A program made the translations under genes and the position numbers. DNA of 64,000 nt from an uncultured Actinomycetes bacterium (GTDB taxonomy: Bacteria > Actinomycetota > Actinomycetes > S36-B12 > UBA10799): positions 186,001-250,000 of the forward strand of contig CAMPEQ010000011.1 of NCBI GenBank assembly GCA_946803585.1. Direction: 5' to 3'. Positions within the stretch are counted from its first letter, which is position 1, and each line of letters starts with the position of its first letter. A model generated the notes under the pieces. It was not told the DNA's origin, made no database searches, and was given only the letters and a program-made list of their open reading frames with translations. Positions 1 to 8,332 of the stretch are shown here, in pieces.

Positions 1-1446
1 ACATTGCACGACGTCACCGATCGATACCTTCTCGAGCAGAAGCTCAGCTACCAAGCCTTCCATGACGAGCTCACCGGGCTAAACAATCGAGTCGTCTTCC
101 GACGGGAGATGGCCCGTGCTGCCGCACGGAGTCGTCGATCGGGCCAGCCGTTTGCCGTACTGATGATGGACTTAGACGACTTCAAACAGGTCAACGACTC
201 GCTCGGTCACCCGACCGGTGACGAACTCCTACGGATCGTTGCAAACCGGCTCGTTAGTTGTATGCGAGAAGGCGATACTCCGGTGCGCCTCGGCGGCGAC
301 GAGTTCGCAGCCATCCTCGAGAGCGCGACTTCCCCACAACATGCTGAGCTCGTCGCTGAACGGATCATGAACGAGCTCCGCATGCCGATTGTCCTGCGCG
401 GAACGGAACTGGTGTCGCGGGCGAGTATTGGAATCGCCATGAACGACGGCTCCACCGACGCCGCCGACACGGAACGTCACGCCGACATCGCGCTCTACGA
501 TGCGAAGTTTGCAGGTAAAGGCCAGATCAAGGTGTTCGAGACCGACCTACGCGATGACGCCACTGATCGCCTCTCACTATCCACTCAGCTGCGCAGTGCG
601 ATCGATCGCGACGAGTTGTTCGTGAAGTACCAGCCCATCGTGGAGCTGAGTACAGGTGCGGTAGTCGGCGCGGAAGCACTCGTACGGTGGGCGCATCCAA
701 CTCGCGGCGAGCTACGACCTAAGACATTCATCGGCATCGCCGAACAAGAAGGCTCAATCGTGCAGATCGGGCGCTTCGTATTGCGCACTGCCCTCGATGA
801 GTTCGCGACCCTCATGCATCGTTTCGAAACGCACGACTCGTGCAAGATCTCCATCAACATCTCTGGGCGTCAATTGCAAAGTGACAATATCGCCGGTGCC
901 CTCGCAGAGGGATTGGCTGTGACAGGCGTTCCCCCTGAGAACGTCATCATCGAGGTCACTGAGAGCGTCTTGATGCCAGATGATGGGTCGGCGGCCGAGC
1001 AACTCCGGTCGATTGCTGCCCTCGGAGTCTCGATCTTCATCGACGACTTTGGCACCGGTTGGGCGTCCCTGCACTATTTGCGAACACTGCCGGTCAGCGG
1101 TCTGAAACTCGCCCAAGAGTTCGTCGCCGGGCTACCGAACGACTTCGACTTTGGGCTAGCCCAAGCCATTCGAGAATTGAGTGCCTCCATGAACCTCTCG
1201 GAGGTTATCGCCGAGGGAATCGAGACCCCCGAACAGCGGGATTCACTGATCGCGATGGGCTACCGGCTGGGGCAAGGGTTCCTCATGTATGAACCAATGA
1301 CGGCCGACGAGTTGGCCGACGTGCTCGACCGCGAGCCCTGCGCGACCTGGCGGATTGGCACTCGAACGGATCTTCAGGCCGAAGCGGTCGCGCCGTTGCT
1401 GGCACCTGGTAAATCCGCCGATGGCGTCCCGACTCCTAGGTCGTAG
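1..1446 (+). CDS. GGDEF-EAL cyclic-di-GMP signalling protein, 5' end cut by window
   Basis: The frame is open from base 1, so the protein starts upstream. The first visible residues (HDVTDR) are the usual end of a PAS/PAC sensor domain. Numbering from the TTG at base 4, a diguanylate cyclase domain follows with an intact GGDEF signature at about 97-101 and a product-inhibition site RxxD (88-91) five residues before it. The phosphodiesterase domain has EAL at 224-226, the INISGRQL stretch, DDFGTG at 347-352 and AEGIE at 403-407. The Asp of the usual LKID motif is Ala (LKLA, 367-370), though the preceding Lys is kept. It should make and/or degrade c-di-GMP in response to an upstream sensor; which activity dominates cannot be read from sequence. 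Confidence 0.93.
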   Translation, partial: TLHDVTDRYLLEQKLSYQAFHDELTGLNNRVVFRREMARAAARSRRSGQPFAVLMMDLDDFKQVNDSLGHPTGDELLRIVANRLVSCMREGDTPVRLGGDEFAAILESATSPQHAELVAERIMNELRMPIVLRGTELVSRASIGIAMNDGSTDAADTERHADIALYDAKFAGKGQIKVFETDLRDDATDRLSLSTQLRSAIDRDELFVKYQPIVELSTGAVVGAEALVRWAHPTRGELRPKTFIGIAEQEGSIVQIGRFVLRTALDEFATLMHRFETHDSCKISINISGRQLQSDNIAGALAEGLAVTGVPPENVIIEVTESVLMPDDGSAAEQLRSIAALGVSIFIDDFGTGWASLHYLRTLPVSGLKLAQEFVAGLPNDFDFGLAQAIRELSASMNLSEVIAEGIETPEQRDSLIAMGYRLGQGFLMYEPMTADELADVLDREPCATWRIGTRTDLQAEAVAPLLAPGKSADGVPTPRS

Positions 1447-1461
1447 GCCCGAGGGCCCGGC

Positions 1462-1749
1462 CTAGCTTTTTCCAGGACCGCTGCTTGCTGACCCAGCGAC
1501 CTTGGAGTCACCGGAGTCCTCGGGATCGTCCGGGAAGTCAACACGTTTGAGTTGCTTACGCAGTGAGAAGTACAGGATGACGGCCGCGATGATCAGCAGG
1601 ACGAAAGAGAAGAAACCCCACGCTCCTGGCGTCACGCGATCGGGATCGACTACCGGTGCGATGCTGTCTAGACCACCCGATGGCGTCGGATTTGGGTCAC
1701 CGGCACCTAGCGAAGAGGTGAGAAGCCAGAAGCCAAAGTCTCGAATCAC
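1462..1749 (-). CDS. Small single-pass membrane protein, Rv1083-like
   Basis: About 95 residues from a GTG start at 1749. The frame stays open to 1845, but that would run into the divergent DUF4307 gene, so the shorter start is preferred; no strong ribosome site is visible. One hydrophobic helix (FFSFVLLIIAAVILYFSLR) is followed by a short basic then acidic Ser/Gly-rich tail. In mycobacteria the homologue lies immediately after mca (mycothiol S-conjugate amidase), with the DUF4307 gene and greA on mca's other side. Here it directly abuts the DUF4307 gene and mca is missing. Function unknown. Confidence 0.7.
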   Translation of the reverse strand: MIRDFGFWLLTSSLGAGDPNPTPSGGLDSIAPVVDPDRVTPGAWGFFSFVLLIIAAVILYFSLRKQLKRVDFPDDPEDSGDSKVAGSASSGPGKS

Positions 1750-1787
1750 GCCACCATGACAACACGCCAGCGGTCCAATGTCGGACA

Positions 1788-2315
1788 ATGGGGTCAATGT
1801 CGCCCACAAATACCACTGGCCCCACCGAATCGACCGGCCCGACAAGGCCGATCAAACTCGGTGAGCTGTCACCTCGCCTGCAGGATCGATATGGCTATCG
1901 CCGCACACCACGCTGGGCGATTGCCGCGCTGGCAATCGTGTGCCTTGCCCTAGCCATCTTCGGGGGATGGACAGCCAACCGGGTAGCGAACCCGGAAGTG
2001 CGGTGGAAACTGCTGGCCTGGAACGCCGTCGACGCTAGCCACAGCACCGTGAGCTTTGAAGTTCGCCGGTCGGGCGAGACCACTGTCGAGTGCGCAGTAC
2101 GAGCGCAAGACAAGTTCCGTCAGGATGTCGGCTACGCAACACTGACAATCCCACCGGGACCGGAGTACGTCCAGGAGACCTATCCGCTGGCCACTAGATC
2201 ATTGGCTTTCACAGTTGAGGTACTTGGTTGCGATACACCCGGTAGCCTCTATGTAGCGCCGGAGCAATTCCCGCCCGGTACGTCAAACCCACCACAACCA
2301 TGGAGGCCGTCATGA
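1788..2315 (+). CDS. DUF4307 membrane protein
   Basis: A 175-residue protein with a Pro/Thr-rich N-terminus, one transmembrane helix (about residues 42-62) and an extracytoplasmic beta-rich domain with two Cys (VECAVRA and LGCDTP). This matches DUF4307, an actinobacterial family usually found next to greA (Rv1081c-like). Its stop overlaps the greA start as ATGA (2312-2315), implying translational coupling. ATG at 1797 is an alternative start. Function is unknown; the conserved neighbour suggests only co-expression. Confidence 0.8.
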   Translation: MGSMSPTNTTGPTESTGPTRPIKLGELSPRLQDRYGYRRTPRWAIAALAIVCLALAIFGGWTANRVANPEVRWKLLAWNAVDASHSTVSFEVRRSGETTVECAVRAQDKFRQDVGYATLTIPPGPEYVQETYPLATRSLAFTVEVLGCDTPGSLYVAPEQFPPGTSNPPQPWRPS

Positions 2316-2800
2316 CCGAATCGACGGAGACCTGGCTAACTCAAGACGCGTTTGATCGGCTGCAGGCCGAGTTGGATGAGCGATCAGGCTCGATTCGCGC
2401 GGAGATCGTCGCAAAGATCGAAGCAGCCCGAGAAGAAGGCGACCTGAAAGAGAACGGTGGCTACCACGCTGCCAAGGACGACCAAGGTAAGAACGAGGCG
2501 CGAATCCGGCAGCTCAAGCAGTTGTTAGAAGCTGCCAACATCGGTTCGCCTGCAGATGCCGGAGAAGGTAAGGCGACGCACGGAACAGTCGTCGAGGTCC
2601 GGTTCCCCGACGGCGACGTTGAGAAGTTCTTCATGGGATCGCGCGAGGAAACCGCACACAGCGATATCGATGTCTACTCCCCGACTTCTCCCCTTGGAGC
2701 CGCGGTCCTAGGCAGCGAAATAGGTCAGACGGTCACCTACGACCTACCGAACGGCAAGCAGATGTCAGTTGAGGTTCTTAGCGTCGCGCTACCTGAATAA
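2312..2800 (+). CDS. greA: Transcription elongation factor GreA
   Basis: About 162 residues. An N-terminal antiparallel coiled coil (residues 8-75) carries the EEGDLKEN tip with the acidic residues that reach into the RNA polymerase secondary channel, followed by a C-terminal FKBP-like domain (TPxSPLGxA-type stretch YSPTSPLGAAVLG). It stimulates cleavage of the 3' end of backtracked transcripts. The frame opens at 2300, but a GGAGG at 2303-2307 lies ideally before the ATG at 2312, which also forms the ATGA overlap with the DUF4307 gene. Its stop lies 2 bp from the stop of the convergent ROK kinase gene. Confidence 0.96.
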   Translation: MTESTETWLTQDAFDRLQAELDERSGSIRAEIVAKIEAAREEGDLKENGGYHAAKDDQGKNEARIRQLKQLLEAANIGSPADAGEGKATHGTVVEVRFPDGDVEKFFMGSREETAHSDIDVYSPTSPLGAAVLGSEIGQTVTYDLPNGKQMSVEVLSVALPE

Positions 2801-2802
2801 TC

Positions 2803-3792
2803 TCAGGCGTTCCAGTACCGGCCACCATCGGCAAAGAGCGCCGCGGCACCGACCACGCCGGCTTCTTGGTCAAGCTGCGCGCGCTCGATCTTCATTCGCT
2901 TCACGAATGTCATTCCGGCATGTTCTGCGAATGCCAATCGAACAGGCCCCATTAGGAGTTCACCCGCCTGCGACAAACCGCCGCCGACAACGGCGATATC
3001 GAGGTCTAGTAGCGCGGCGACGGAGGCGAGTCCAACTCCGACGGCACTGCCGGCCCGGCGGTACGCCTCAATCGCGACCAAGTCACCAGCCCGAGCGTCC
3101 TTTGCCAGTGTCTCAGCATTCGCTGGATCTCCTGGCTCTAGCGGCGACCATCCCTCCTCTACGGCCCACGCGGACGTAGCGGGGCCTCTGGCGATCGCTT
3201 CGAGGCAGCCACGACCTCCACAGCGACATGCTGGCCCATCTGGATCGATCACGATATGGCCGATGTGACCGGCGTTGCCAAACCCACCGTTAATGAGGCG
3301 TCCGTCGCTAATTAGGCCGCCACCTACCCCGGTCGATACCACCATCCCGAGCGCATTCTGGTGGCCTTGAGCCGCGCCCTTCCAGTTCTCAGCGATCGCC
3401 ATACAGATCGCATCATTGTGAAGCCGAACGGGGACCCCAGGAAAGCGCTGCTCAAGTAGCCGACGCAACGGGAAGTCTCGCCAACCCACAATGTTGGTCG
3501 GTGAGACTATTCCTTCCGGCCAGATCATCGGACCGGCGCAGCCCACTCCAACTCCGGCAAGTTCGGGGTTGCCCGCAGTTGCCAAGACCCGGTCTGCCAG
3601 GCGGTTGAGTGCGTCCCACATCGCATCGCCGAGCTGATTCGCCGGGGACGGGGTTCTGTCAGCGGCCAGGACGTTGCCATCGTCATCTACGAGCCCGATG
3701 GCCATCTTCGTTCCACCGATATCGATGGCCAAAATGAGGCCATCAGGCAGTGGGGTTACCGGATCATTAGGTGAGATCGACATAGCGGCCAT
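2803..3792 (-). CDS. ROK family sugar kinase, probably glucokinase
   Basis: A 329-residue ROK protein. The phosphate-binding motif DIGGTK lies at 24-29, GCAGP and the catalytic-region HNDA follow, and the ROK zinc signature is complete (GHIGH then CRCGGRGCLE). It should phosphorylate glucose or a related hexose with ATP in the cytoplasm. The usual ENDAN of glucokinases reads HNDAI here, so specificity is not certain; N-acetylmannosamine or fructose kinases are alternatives. An in-frame ATG three codons in (3783) is another possible start. It lies 31 bp downstream of the MFS gene, so they may be co-transcribed. Confidence 0.87.
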   Translation of the reverse strand: MAAMSISPNDPVTPLPDGLILAIDIGGTKMAIGLVDDDGNVLAADRTPSPANQLGDAMWDALNRLADRVLATAGNPELAGVGVGCAGPMIWPEGIVSPTNIVGWRDFPLRRLLEQRFPGVPVRLHNDAICMAIAENWKGAAQGHQNALGMVVSTGVGGGLISDGRLINGGFGNAGHIGHIVIDPDGPACRCGGRGCLEAIARGPATSAWAVEEGWSPLEPGDPANAETLAKDARAGDLVAIEAYRRAGSAVGVGLASVAALLDLDIAVVGGGLSQAGELLMGPVRLAFAEHAGMTFVKRMKIERAQLDQEAGVVGAAALFADGGRYWNA

Positions 3793-3823
3793 CCTGCCGG
3801 TTCCCGGTGACGCATTGCCAGAG

Positions 3824-5146
3824 TTATGCCTCGACTGCCTGCTCTTGCTTCTTAGTCTCCGGCATCGTTACCGCGACAAAGAGCGCGAACGCGCACACCA
3901 CGACTGCGGTCGCAAACGCCCAGTGATAGCCCAGTTGATCAACGATCAGTCCGGCAATCAGCGGCCCGACGATAGCCCCCACATCCGCGATCATCTGGAA
4001 GGCAGCGACCACGGTCCCGCCACGCTGCTTACCCATGACGTCTCCAACAATGGCCGCTGGCGCTGAACCCAAGAAGGCCGTACCCACCCCGGTGATTCCC
4101 ATCGCCAAGACAAACACGACTGGATCGTTGGCCAGTGTCAGCAGCAGGACGCCGACCAGGGTGGTCGCGACGCCGATCGTCAGGGCAGGTTTACGGCCAC
4201 GATGGTCGGTGATTCGTCCGGCATAGATCAGCGCGAGTCCTTGCGCGGCTGCTGCGACCAGAAAGCCGACGCCAGCAAGGCCCGGGCCGCGCATGAGTGA
4301 TTCAACGACGAACAGCGGGACCAATGAGGTCCGAATCCCGAAGGTAACGAATCCGTTGACGAGGTTTGCCATCAACGCGGCCCGGTAAGCGCCATTACGC
4401 AACGCCGCCAACAGCGACACATGTTCGGCGGCATCACTGTGAGCAGGTACGGCCTTGGACTTCTTCTCGCTGCCTTGCCGCTCGGGTTGCTGATCTAGTT
4501 CGCCTTGTTCAACTTGTTCAGCTTGTTCAGCTTGTTCAGCTTGTTCAGCAAGAATCTGCTCTGGTGATCGAAGGAAGACGATGGCAACGACCGCCGCCAC
4601 TGCCAGCGTGGCCGCGTAGACGAAGAACGGCATCCGGATCGAGATCCCCACGACGATGCCACCCACCGCTGGTCCGGTGATTCCGCCGAAGAGGAAGCCC
4701 GCCTGGAACGCGCTAGACGCCCGACCGCGCTGATTTGGTCCCGCAGTCCGTAGTAGCAACGCCATTGCCGAGACGGTGAACATCGCCGACCCGATTCCAC
4801 CGACACCACGTAGCAGCAAGAGTTGGGTGTAGGTCGCGGAGAACCCAGCCAGTAGGGATGAGACCGCAACGATGATGAGGCCGGCGGAAAGAACGGCACG
4901 CTCTCCGATCCGGTTGACGAGTCCTCCGGCCACGGGTGCGGTAACGAGTCGCATGAAGGCGAACACACTGATCACCGCTGCCGCCAAGAACGCCGTTACG
5001 CCAAAAGTCCTGGCGAATACGGGCAGTGCGGGTGCAACGATGCCAAATCCGAGCGCGACGCAGAAGGCGATCGCCGCAAGAACCCCTACTTCCCGCGGTA
5101 GTCCGCGGAACCAAGGAAGCCGACCAAAAAATGAACCCACACTCAC
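3824..5146 (-). CDS. MFS transporter
   Basis: A 440-residue major facilitator with twelve predicted membrane helices in two six-helix halves, and the loop 2-3 signature appearing as GGLVNRIGER and again in the second half as GRITDHRGRKP. The central cytoplasmic loop carries an AEQ tripeptide run followed by EQ-rich residues, encoded by a 9-bp tandem repeat. It is probably a proton-driven exporter of small molecules or sugars; substrate unknown. The start overlaps the HAD phosphatase stop as ATGA (5143-5146), so the two are translationally coupled. Confidence 0.85.
   Translation of the reverse strand: MSVGSFFGRLPWFRGLPREVGVLAAIAFCVALGFGIVAPALPVFARTFGVTAFLAAAVISVFAFMRLVTAPVAGGLVNRIGERAVLSAGLIIVAVSSLLAGFSATYTQLLLLRGVGGIGSAMFTVSAMALLLRTAGPNQRGRASSAFQAGFLFGGITGPAVGGIVVGISIRMPFFVYAATLAVAAVVAIVFLRSPEQILAEQAEQAEQAEQVEQGELDQQPERQGSEKKSKAVPAHSDAAEHVSLLAALRNGAYRAALMANLVNGFVTFGIRTSLVPLFVVESLMRGPGLAGVGFLVAAAAQGLALIYAGRITDHRGRKPALTIGVATTLVGVLLLTLANDPVVFVLAMGITGVGTAFLGSAPAAIVGDVMGKQRGGTVVAAFQMIADVGAIVGPLIAGLIVDQLGYHWAFATAVVVCAFALFVAVTMPETKKQEQAVEA
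4504..4548. repeat. 9-bp coding microsatellite (five copies)
   Basis: The + strand unit CTTGTTCAG (first copy CTTGTTCAA) is repeated five times without gaps. It encodes the AEQ run in the central loop of the MFS transporter. A unit of nine bases lets copy number change without a frameshift. Confidence 0.9.
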
Positions 5147-5817
5147 CGCTTGCTCAGCTGGAGCAGGTGGCCGGACGTCGCTGCGGGCACCCTTGTACAG
5201 ACCAGAGATCGCAGGTCCGGTACTTGATACAGACCAGTCGTCACCGGTGACTCAAGACCGCCAACCACAACGACCTGGCACCCCGCCGCGAGAGCGGCTT
5301 TGATCCCTGCTTCGGCACCTTCCAACACGACCACATCACGAGGGTCGACCTGTAATGCAGCCGCGGCCATGAGATATCCCTGCGGGTCCGGCTTACCTTT
5401 GGAGACGTCTTCGGCACACACATTGGTCGAGGGCATTGCCATCCCCACCGCCGCCATCCGCTGCGCAGCCAGATCACGAGGTGCGGACGTGACGAGCGCC
5501 CACCGCTGCTTGTCCACCGCTTCTAGTGACTCGATAAACGCCCTGGCCCCGGGAATCTCCACGATCCCTTCCATCCGGGTGAGCTCCATCGCCTCGAGCT
5601 CCCGAACGACCGCAGCCACATCCATATCCGGTGTTGCGTACTCCTGGACCGTCTCGACGGTCTTGCGGCCATGGGATGTAGCAAGTAGTTCGCCGAGCTC
5701 GACTCCGTAGCGATCAGCGAACTCCGCCCAGACCCCCTCGACAACCGCAGTCGAATCGACCAGGGTTCCGTCCATGTCACACAGCACTGCGGAGGCGCTC
5801 AACACTGGATCACTCAA
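5143..5817 (-). CDS. HAD-superfamily phosphatase
   Basis: 224 residues with a sugar-phosphatase/phosphoglucomutase-type HAD fold. Motif I is DMDGTLVDS (14-22), motif II is VTSAP, motif III is the Lys in KGKPDP, and motif IV reads VLEGAEAG where the family usually has an ED pair; the Asp is replaced by Gly. It likely dephosphorylates a small sugar phosphate. It overlaps both neighbours (8 bp with the SDR gene upstream, ATGA with the MFS gene downstream), so SDR-HAD-MFS looks like one transcription unit. Confidence 0.85.
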   Translation of the reverse strand: MSDPVLSASAVLCDMDGTLVDSTAVVEGVWAEFADRYGVELGELLATSHGRKTVETVQEYATPDMDVAAVVRELEAMELTRMEGIVEIPGARAFIESLEAVDKQRWALVTSAPRDLAAQRMAAVGMAMPSTNVCAEDVSKGKPDPQGYLMAAAALQVDPRDVVVLEGAEAGIKAALAAGCQVVVVGGLESPVTTGLYQVPDLRSLVCTRVPAATSGHLLQLSKR

Positions 5818-6628
5818 CTACTGAAGATTCGAGGTACTCGCGCCAAGTCATCGTTCCCTTAATCTCCGGATCATCTGGAACCGTCACCCCGGCTTTGAAC
5901 GAGCCAGCGATTCGCCCGATTGTCGGCAGCGAGAAGTATCGCCCACCCCTGACCCGAGCCCACTGTTGCGAAAGACTCCTAGAACTCATCGACTCTGGGC
6001 CACCGATCTGGTGGATCGAACGAGTCGAGCCCTGCTCCACAAGGTCAACGAGGTAGCTAGCCACCTCAACCGCAGCGACCGGGCCCACCTGCCAATCGCC
6101 AGGAAACACCAGCGGCGCATTCGAGGGAGTCCGGGTAGGAAGCTTCGCACCAGCATCCCGCGAAGTTGCCAACAACTGATCGAAGAACTCGTGGAACTGG
6201 GTTGCTCGCACGATGGTCCATGGCGCGCTACTTGAGATCAGCGCCTGCTCTCCAGCTAGCTTGGTCCGGTAGTAACTAAAGGGGCTGCGGTCGACGCCCA
6301 CGATCGACATGTAGACAACTGGAATCCCGAATGCCGCAAGTCGGGTAGTGCCCTCGATATCGGTGGCCCGGGCCCGGGTTCGACTCCGCGGATCGCTTGC
6401 CAAATGCACCACCACATCAACGTCGGCGACTGCTTGTTGGACACCTTCACCAGTTGAGATGTCACCGACCCGCCACGTAACCGTTCCCGCTTGGTCATCG
6501 TCCGGATCAGCGCTGTGATCCCGCCGCGGCGAACGCGATATCCCGATGACCTCATGTCCACGCTCGATGAGCCGACTAGTGAGCTTCGTTCCGAGGGTGC
6601 CACTGGCCCCAGTCACCAATACGCGCAT
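5810..6628 (-). CDS. NmrA/SDR-like NAD(P)-binding protein
   Basis: About 272 residues from the ATG at 6628, where the Rossmann strand MRVLVTGASGTLG begins; the frame stays open to 6652. The TGASGTLG dinucleotide-binding motif is at the very N-terminus, and YYRTKLAGE gives the YxxxK pair of extended short-chain dehydrogenases. Such atypical SDRs act as reductases or redox sensors; the substrate is unknown. First gene of the overlapping SDR-HAD-MFS set. Confidence 0.82.
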   Translation of the reverse strand: MRVLVTGASGTLGTKLTSRLIERGHEVIGISRSPRRDHSADPDDDQAGTVTWRVGDISTGEGVQQAVADVDVVVHLASDPRSRTRARATDIEGTTRLAAFGIPVVYMSIVGVDRSPFSYYRTKLAGEQALISSSAPWTIVRATQFHEFFDQLLATSRDAGAKLPTRTPSNAPLVFPGDWQVGPVAAVEVASYLVDLVEQGSTRSIHQIGGPESMSSRSLSQQWARVRGGRYFSLPTIGRIAGSFKAGVTVPDDPEIKGTMTWREYLESSVVE

Positions 6629-6696
6629 AGGGCTATTCGACCACAGCATCAATAACCGTCGTTGCGCAATTGCTGGCCCTAGCGCAGAATCAACGT

Positions 6697-7359
6697 ATGA
6701 GTTGGCTATTCGGTTCCGGCAAGCGCAGCATGGTCAGTCCCGAGAACGCGATACCCGCCCGCCCTCATCGCGGGTATCGGGTGCCCGACCAGCATGCTCG
6801 CCTCGGCACCAGCCTTGAAGGACCGTGGTCGCCTACTACCTCGGTCATCTACTTTGGAATGGGTTGCTTCTGGGGCGCGGAACGGAAGTTCTGGCAACTG
6901 CCCGGAGTCGTCTCAACGGCAGTTGGCTACCAGGGCGGGTACTCCCTCAATCCGACCTACGAGGAAGTCTGCACGGCCCAGACCGGCCATACCGAGGCTG
7001 TCATGGTCGCCTACGAGCCGGACCAGGTCTCCACCTTTGACGTGTTGAAGGTCTTCTGGGAGAACCATGACCCAACGCAGGTCTTCCGGCAGGGAAATGA
7101 CATCGGCACGCAGTACCGAAGCGCGATCTATTGGACAACTTCCGAACAAGACAAGTTGGCGCACGCGACACGCGATGCCTACAACGTCGTCCTACTCGGC
7201 AAGGGCTTCGACCCCATCAGCACCGAGATCCGTCCGGCTGCTGGAGCGGAGTTCTTCTACGCCGAGGAGCATCACCAGCAGTACCTCTACAAGGTCCCGA
7301 ATGGTTACGACTGTCACGCCCACACCGGTATCGCCTTACCCTCGGCAGATACGGTCTAA
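6697..7359 (+). CDS. msrA: Peptide methionine sulfoxide reductase MsrA
   Basis: About 220 residues. The catalytic GCFWG motif is at about 55-59, followed by WENHDPTQ and GTQYRSAIY, all characteristic of MsrA. It reduces methionine-S-sulfoxide in proteins and free methionine using thioredoxin. The roughly 45-residue N-terminal extension resembles that of E. coli MsrA. The C-terminal tail holds one Cys (GYDCHAHTG) that is the likely resolving residue. The ATG at 6697 gives the family-typical MSWLFG start; the frame opens further upstream. Confidence 0.95.
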   Translation: MSWLFGSGKRSMVSPENAIPARPHRGYRVPDQHARLGTSLEGPWSPTTSVIYFGMGCFWGAERKFWQLPGVVSTAVGYQGGYSLNPTYEEVCTAQTGHTEAVMVAYEPDQVSTFDVLKVFWENHDPTQVFRQGNDIGTQYRSAIYWTTSEQDKLAHATRDAYNVVLLGKGFDPISTEIRPAAGAEFFYAEEHHQQYLYKVPNGYDCHAHTGIALPSADTV

Positions 7360-7482
7360 CTCCTTACGTTCTAAGGCTCTCTGCTAGCGGCTAGGACTTC
7401 GTTAGTAAGCCCTCCTTGTCGTCTTCTGAAGCTGCCGCTGAGCAGAGTCCGTAGACGGGTCTGCTGCACGGATAGATGCCAT

Positions 7483-7662
7483 CTAGGTGTGGTGCCAGAC
7501 GGTCCAACTGAGGCGTTCACCCAACTCGGCCACTCGTTCGCGCAGATCTTTCAAGTTCGCTGCGTCGATCACCACGCTCCCAACGGCGTAACACTTGGAG
7601 CCCTTGCCAGTGTGGAAATCTAGATTTCCACTTTCATCTGCGAAGAGATACTTGCGCGGCAT
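7483..7662 (-). pseudogene. Truncated DUF3800 protein
   Basis: From an internal ATG the reading frame begins KYLFADESGNLDF, the characteristic N-terminal motif of DUF3800 (a predicted RNase H-fold family), and then continues for only 59 residues before a stop. Full DUF3800 proteins are usually 200 residues or more. I could not recover a convincing continuation in the other frames towards 7400, so this looks like a decayed remnant or a deletion product. DUF3800 genes are often accessory or mobile. Confidence 0.5.
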
Positions 7663-7845
7663 CCGACCAATCTCTCGAAATGACCCGACACAGAACAGCT
7701 CTTTCCACACGTCCAAATAGATCGTTCCCTCCGAACCTGCGTGACTCCGCGGCCAAGAAACACGGAGCGGCTTGTCACGCGCCGCCTTAGACCATCCAGA
7801 GTCCTTGCGGTTGATTGGCAAACAAATGACGATCATGATTGATCC

Positions 7846-8310
7846 ATGGAATCACTCTTGAAGCAGGTGCGCGATCGCACGAGCAACTCAGGAAACCTCG
7901 ACGATCGTGAATACGGCTTCACGCTCATTGAGCTGCTGATCACGATCGTGATTCTCGGCATCCTCTCCACTGTTGTCATTCTCGGTGTCGCGAACTTCCG
8001 CACAGAAGCCGAGACGGCGACGGTTACTACAAACTGCACAACGTTCCAGCGCGGCAGCGCTGCCTACATGGTGGAACATCCAATGCCGACGGATCCAAAC
8101 GACATCCCAGCATGGGTACAGGGAATGCTTGATAGCGGCATCTACCAGTTCTCCGACGGGATGCAGGTGGAGTTCGTCAACGCCTTCAACGCGTGGGTTA
8201 CCGCAGGAGTTGGTGTGCCGCCAGGTACTCAAACTGTCTCAGACTGGGCCGAGCTCACCGCTACCCCAATAAACCTGATGTACGCAGGACAGGCCTACTG
8301 CGGCGGGTGA
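7846..8310 (+). CDS. Type IV prepilin-like protein
   Basis: 154 residues with a class III signal. After a 24-residue charged leader comes G followed by FTLIELLITIVILGILSTVV, with Phe+1 and Glu+5 after the predicted PilD cleavage site. The globular domain is short and has a Cys near the middle (NCTTF) and one at the C-terminus (AYCGG) that could pair. It should be inserted in the membrane, processed by prepilin peptidase and assembled into a pilus or pseudopilus. No assembly ATPase, platform or peptidase gene is nearby. Confidence 0.85.
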   Translation: MESLLKQVRDRTSNSGNLDDREYGFTLIELLITIVILGILSTVVILGVANFRTEAETATVTTNCTTFQRGSAAYMVEHPMPTDPNDIPAWVQGMLDSGIYQFSDGMQVEFVNAFNAWVTAGVGVPPGTQTVSDWAELTATPINLMYAGQAYCGG

Positions 8311-8332
8311 GGCGATGATGGTCCGCCGAGGG

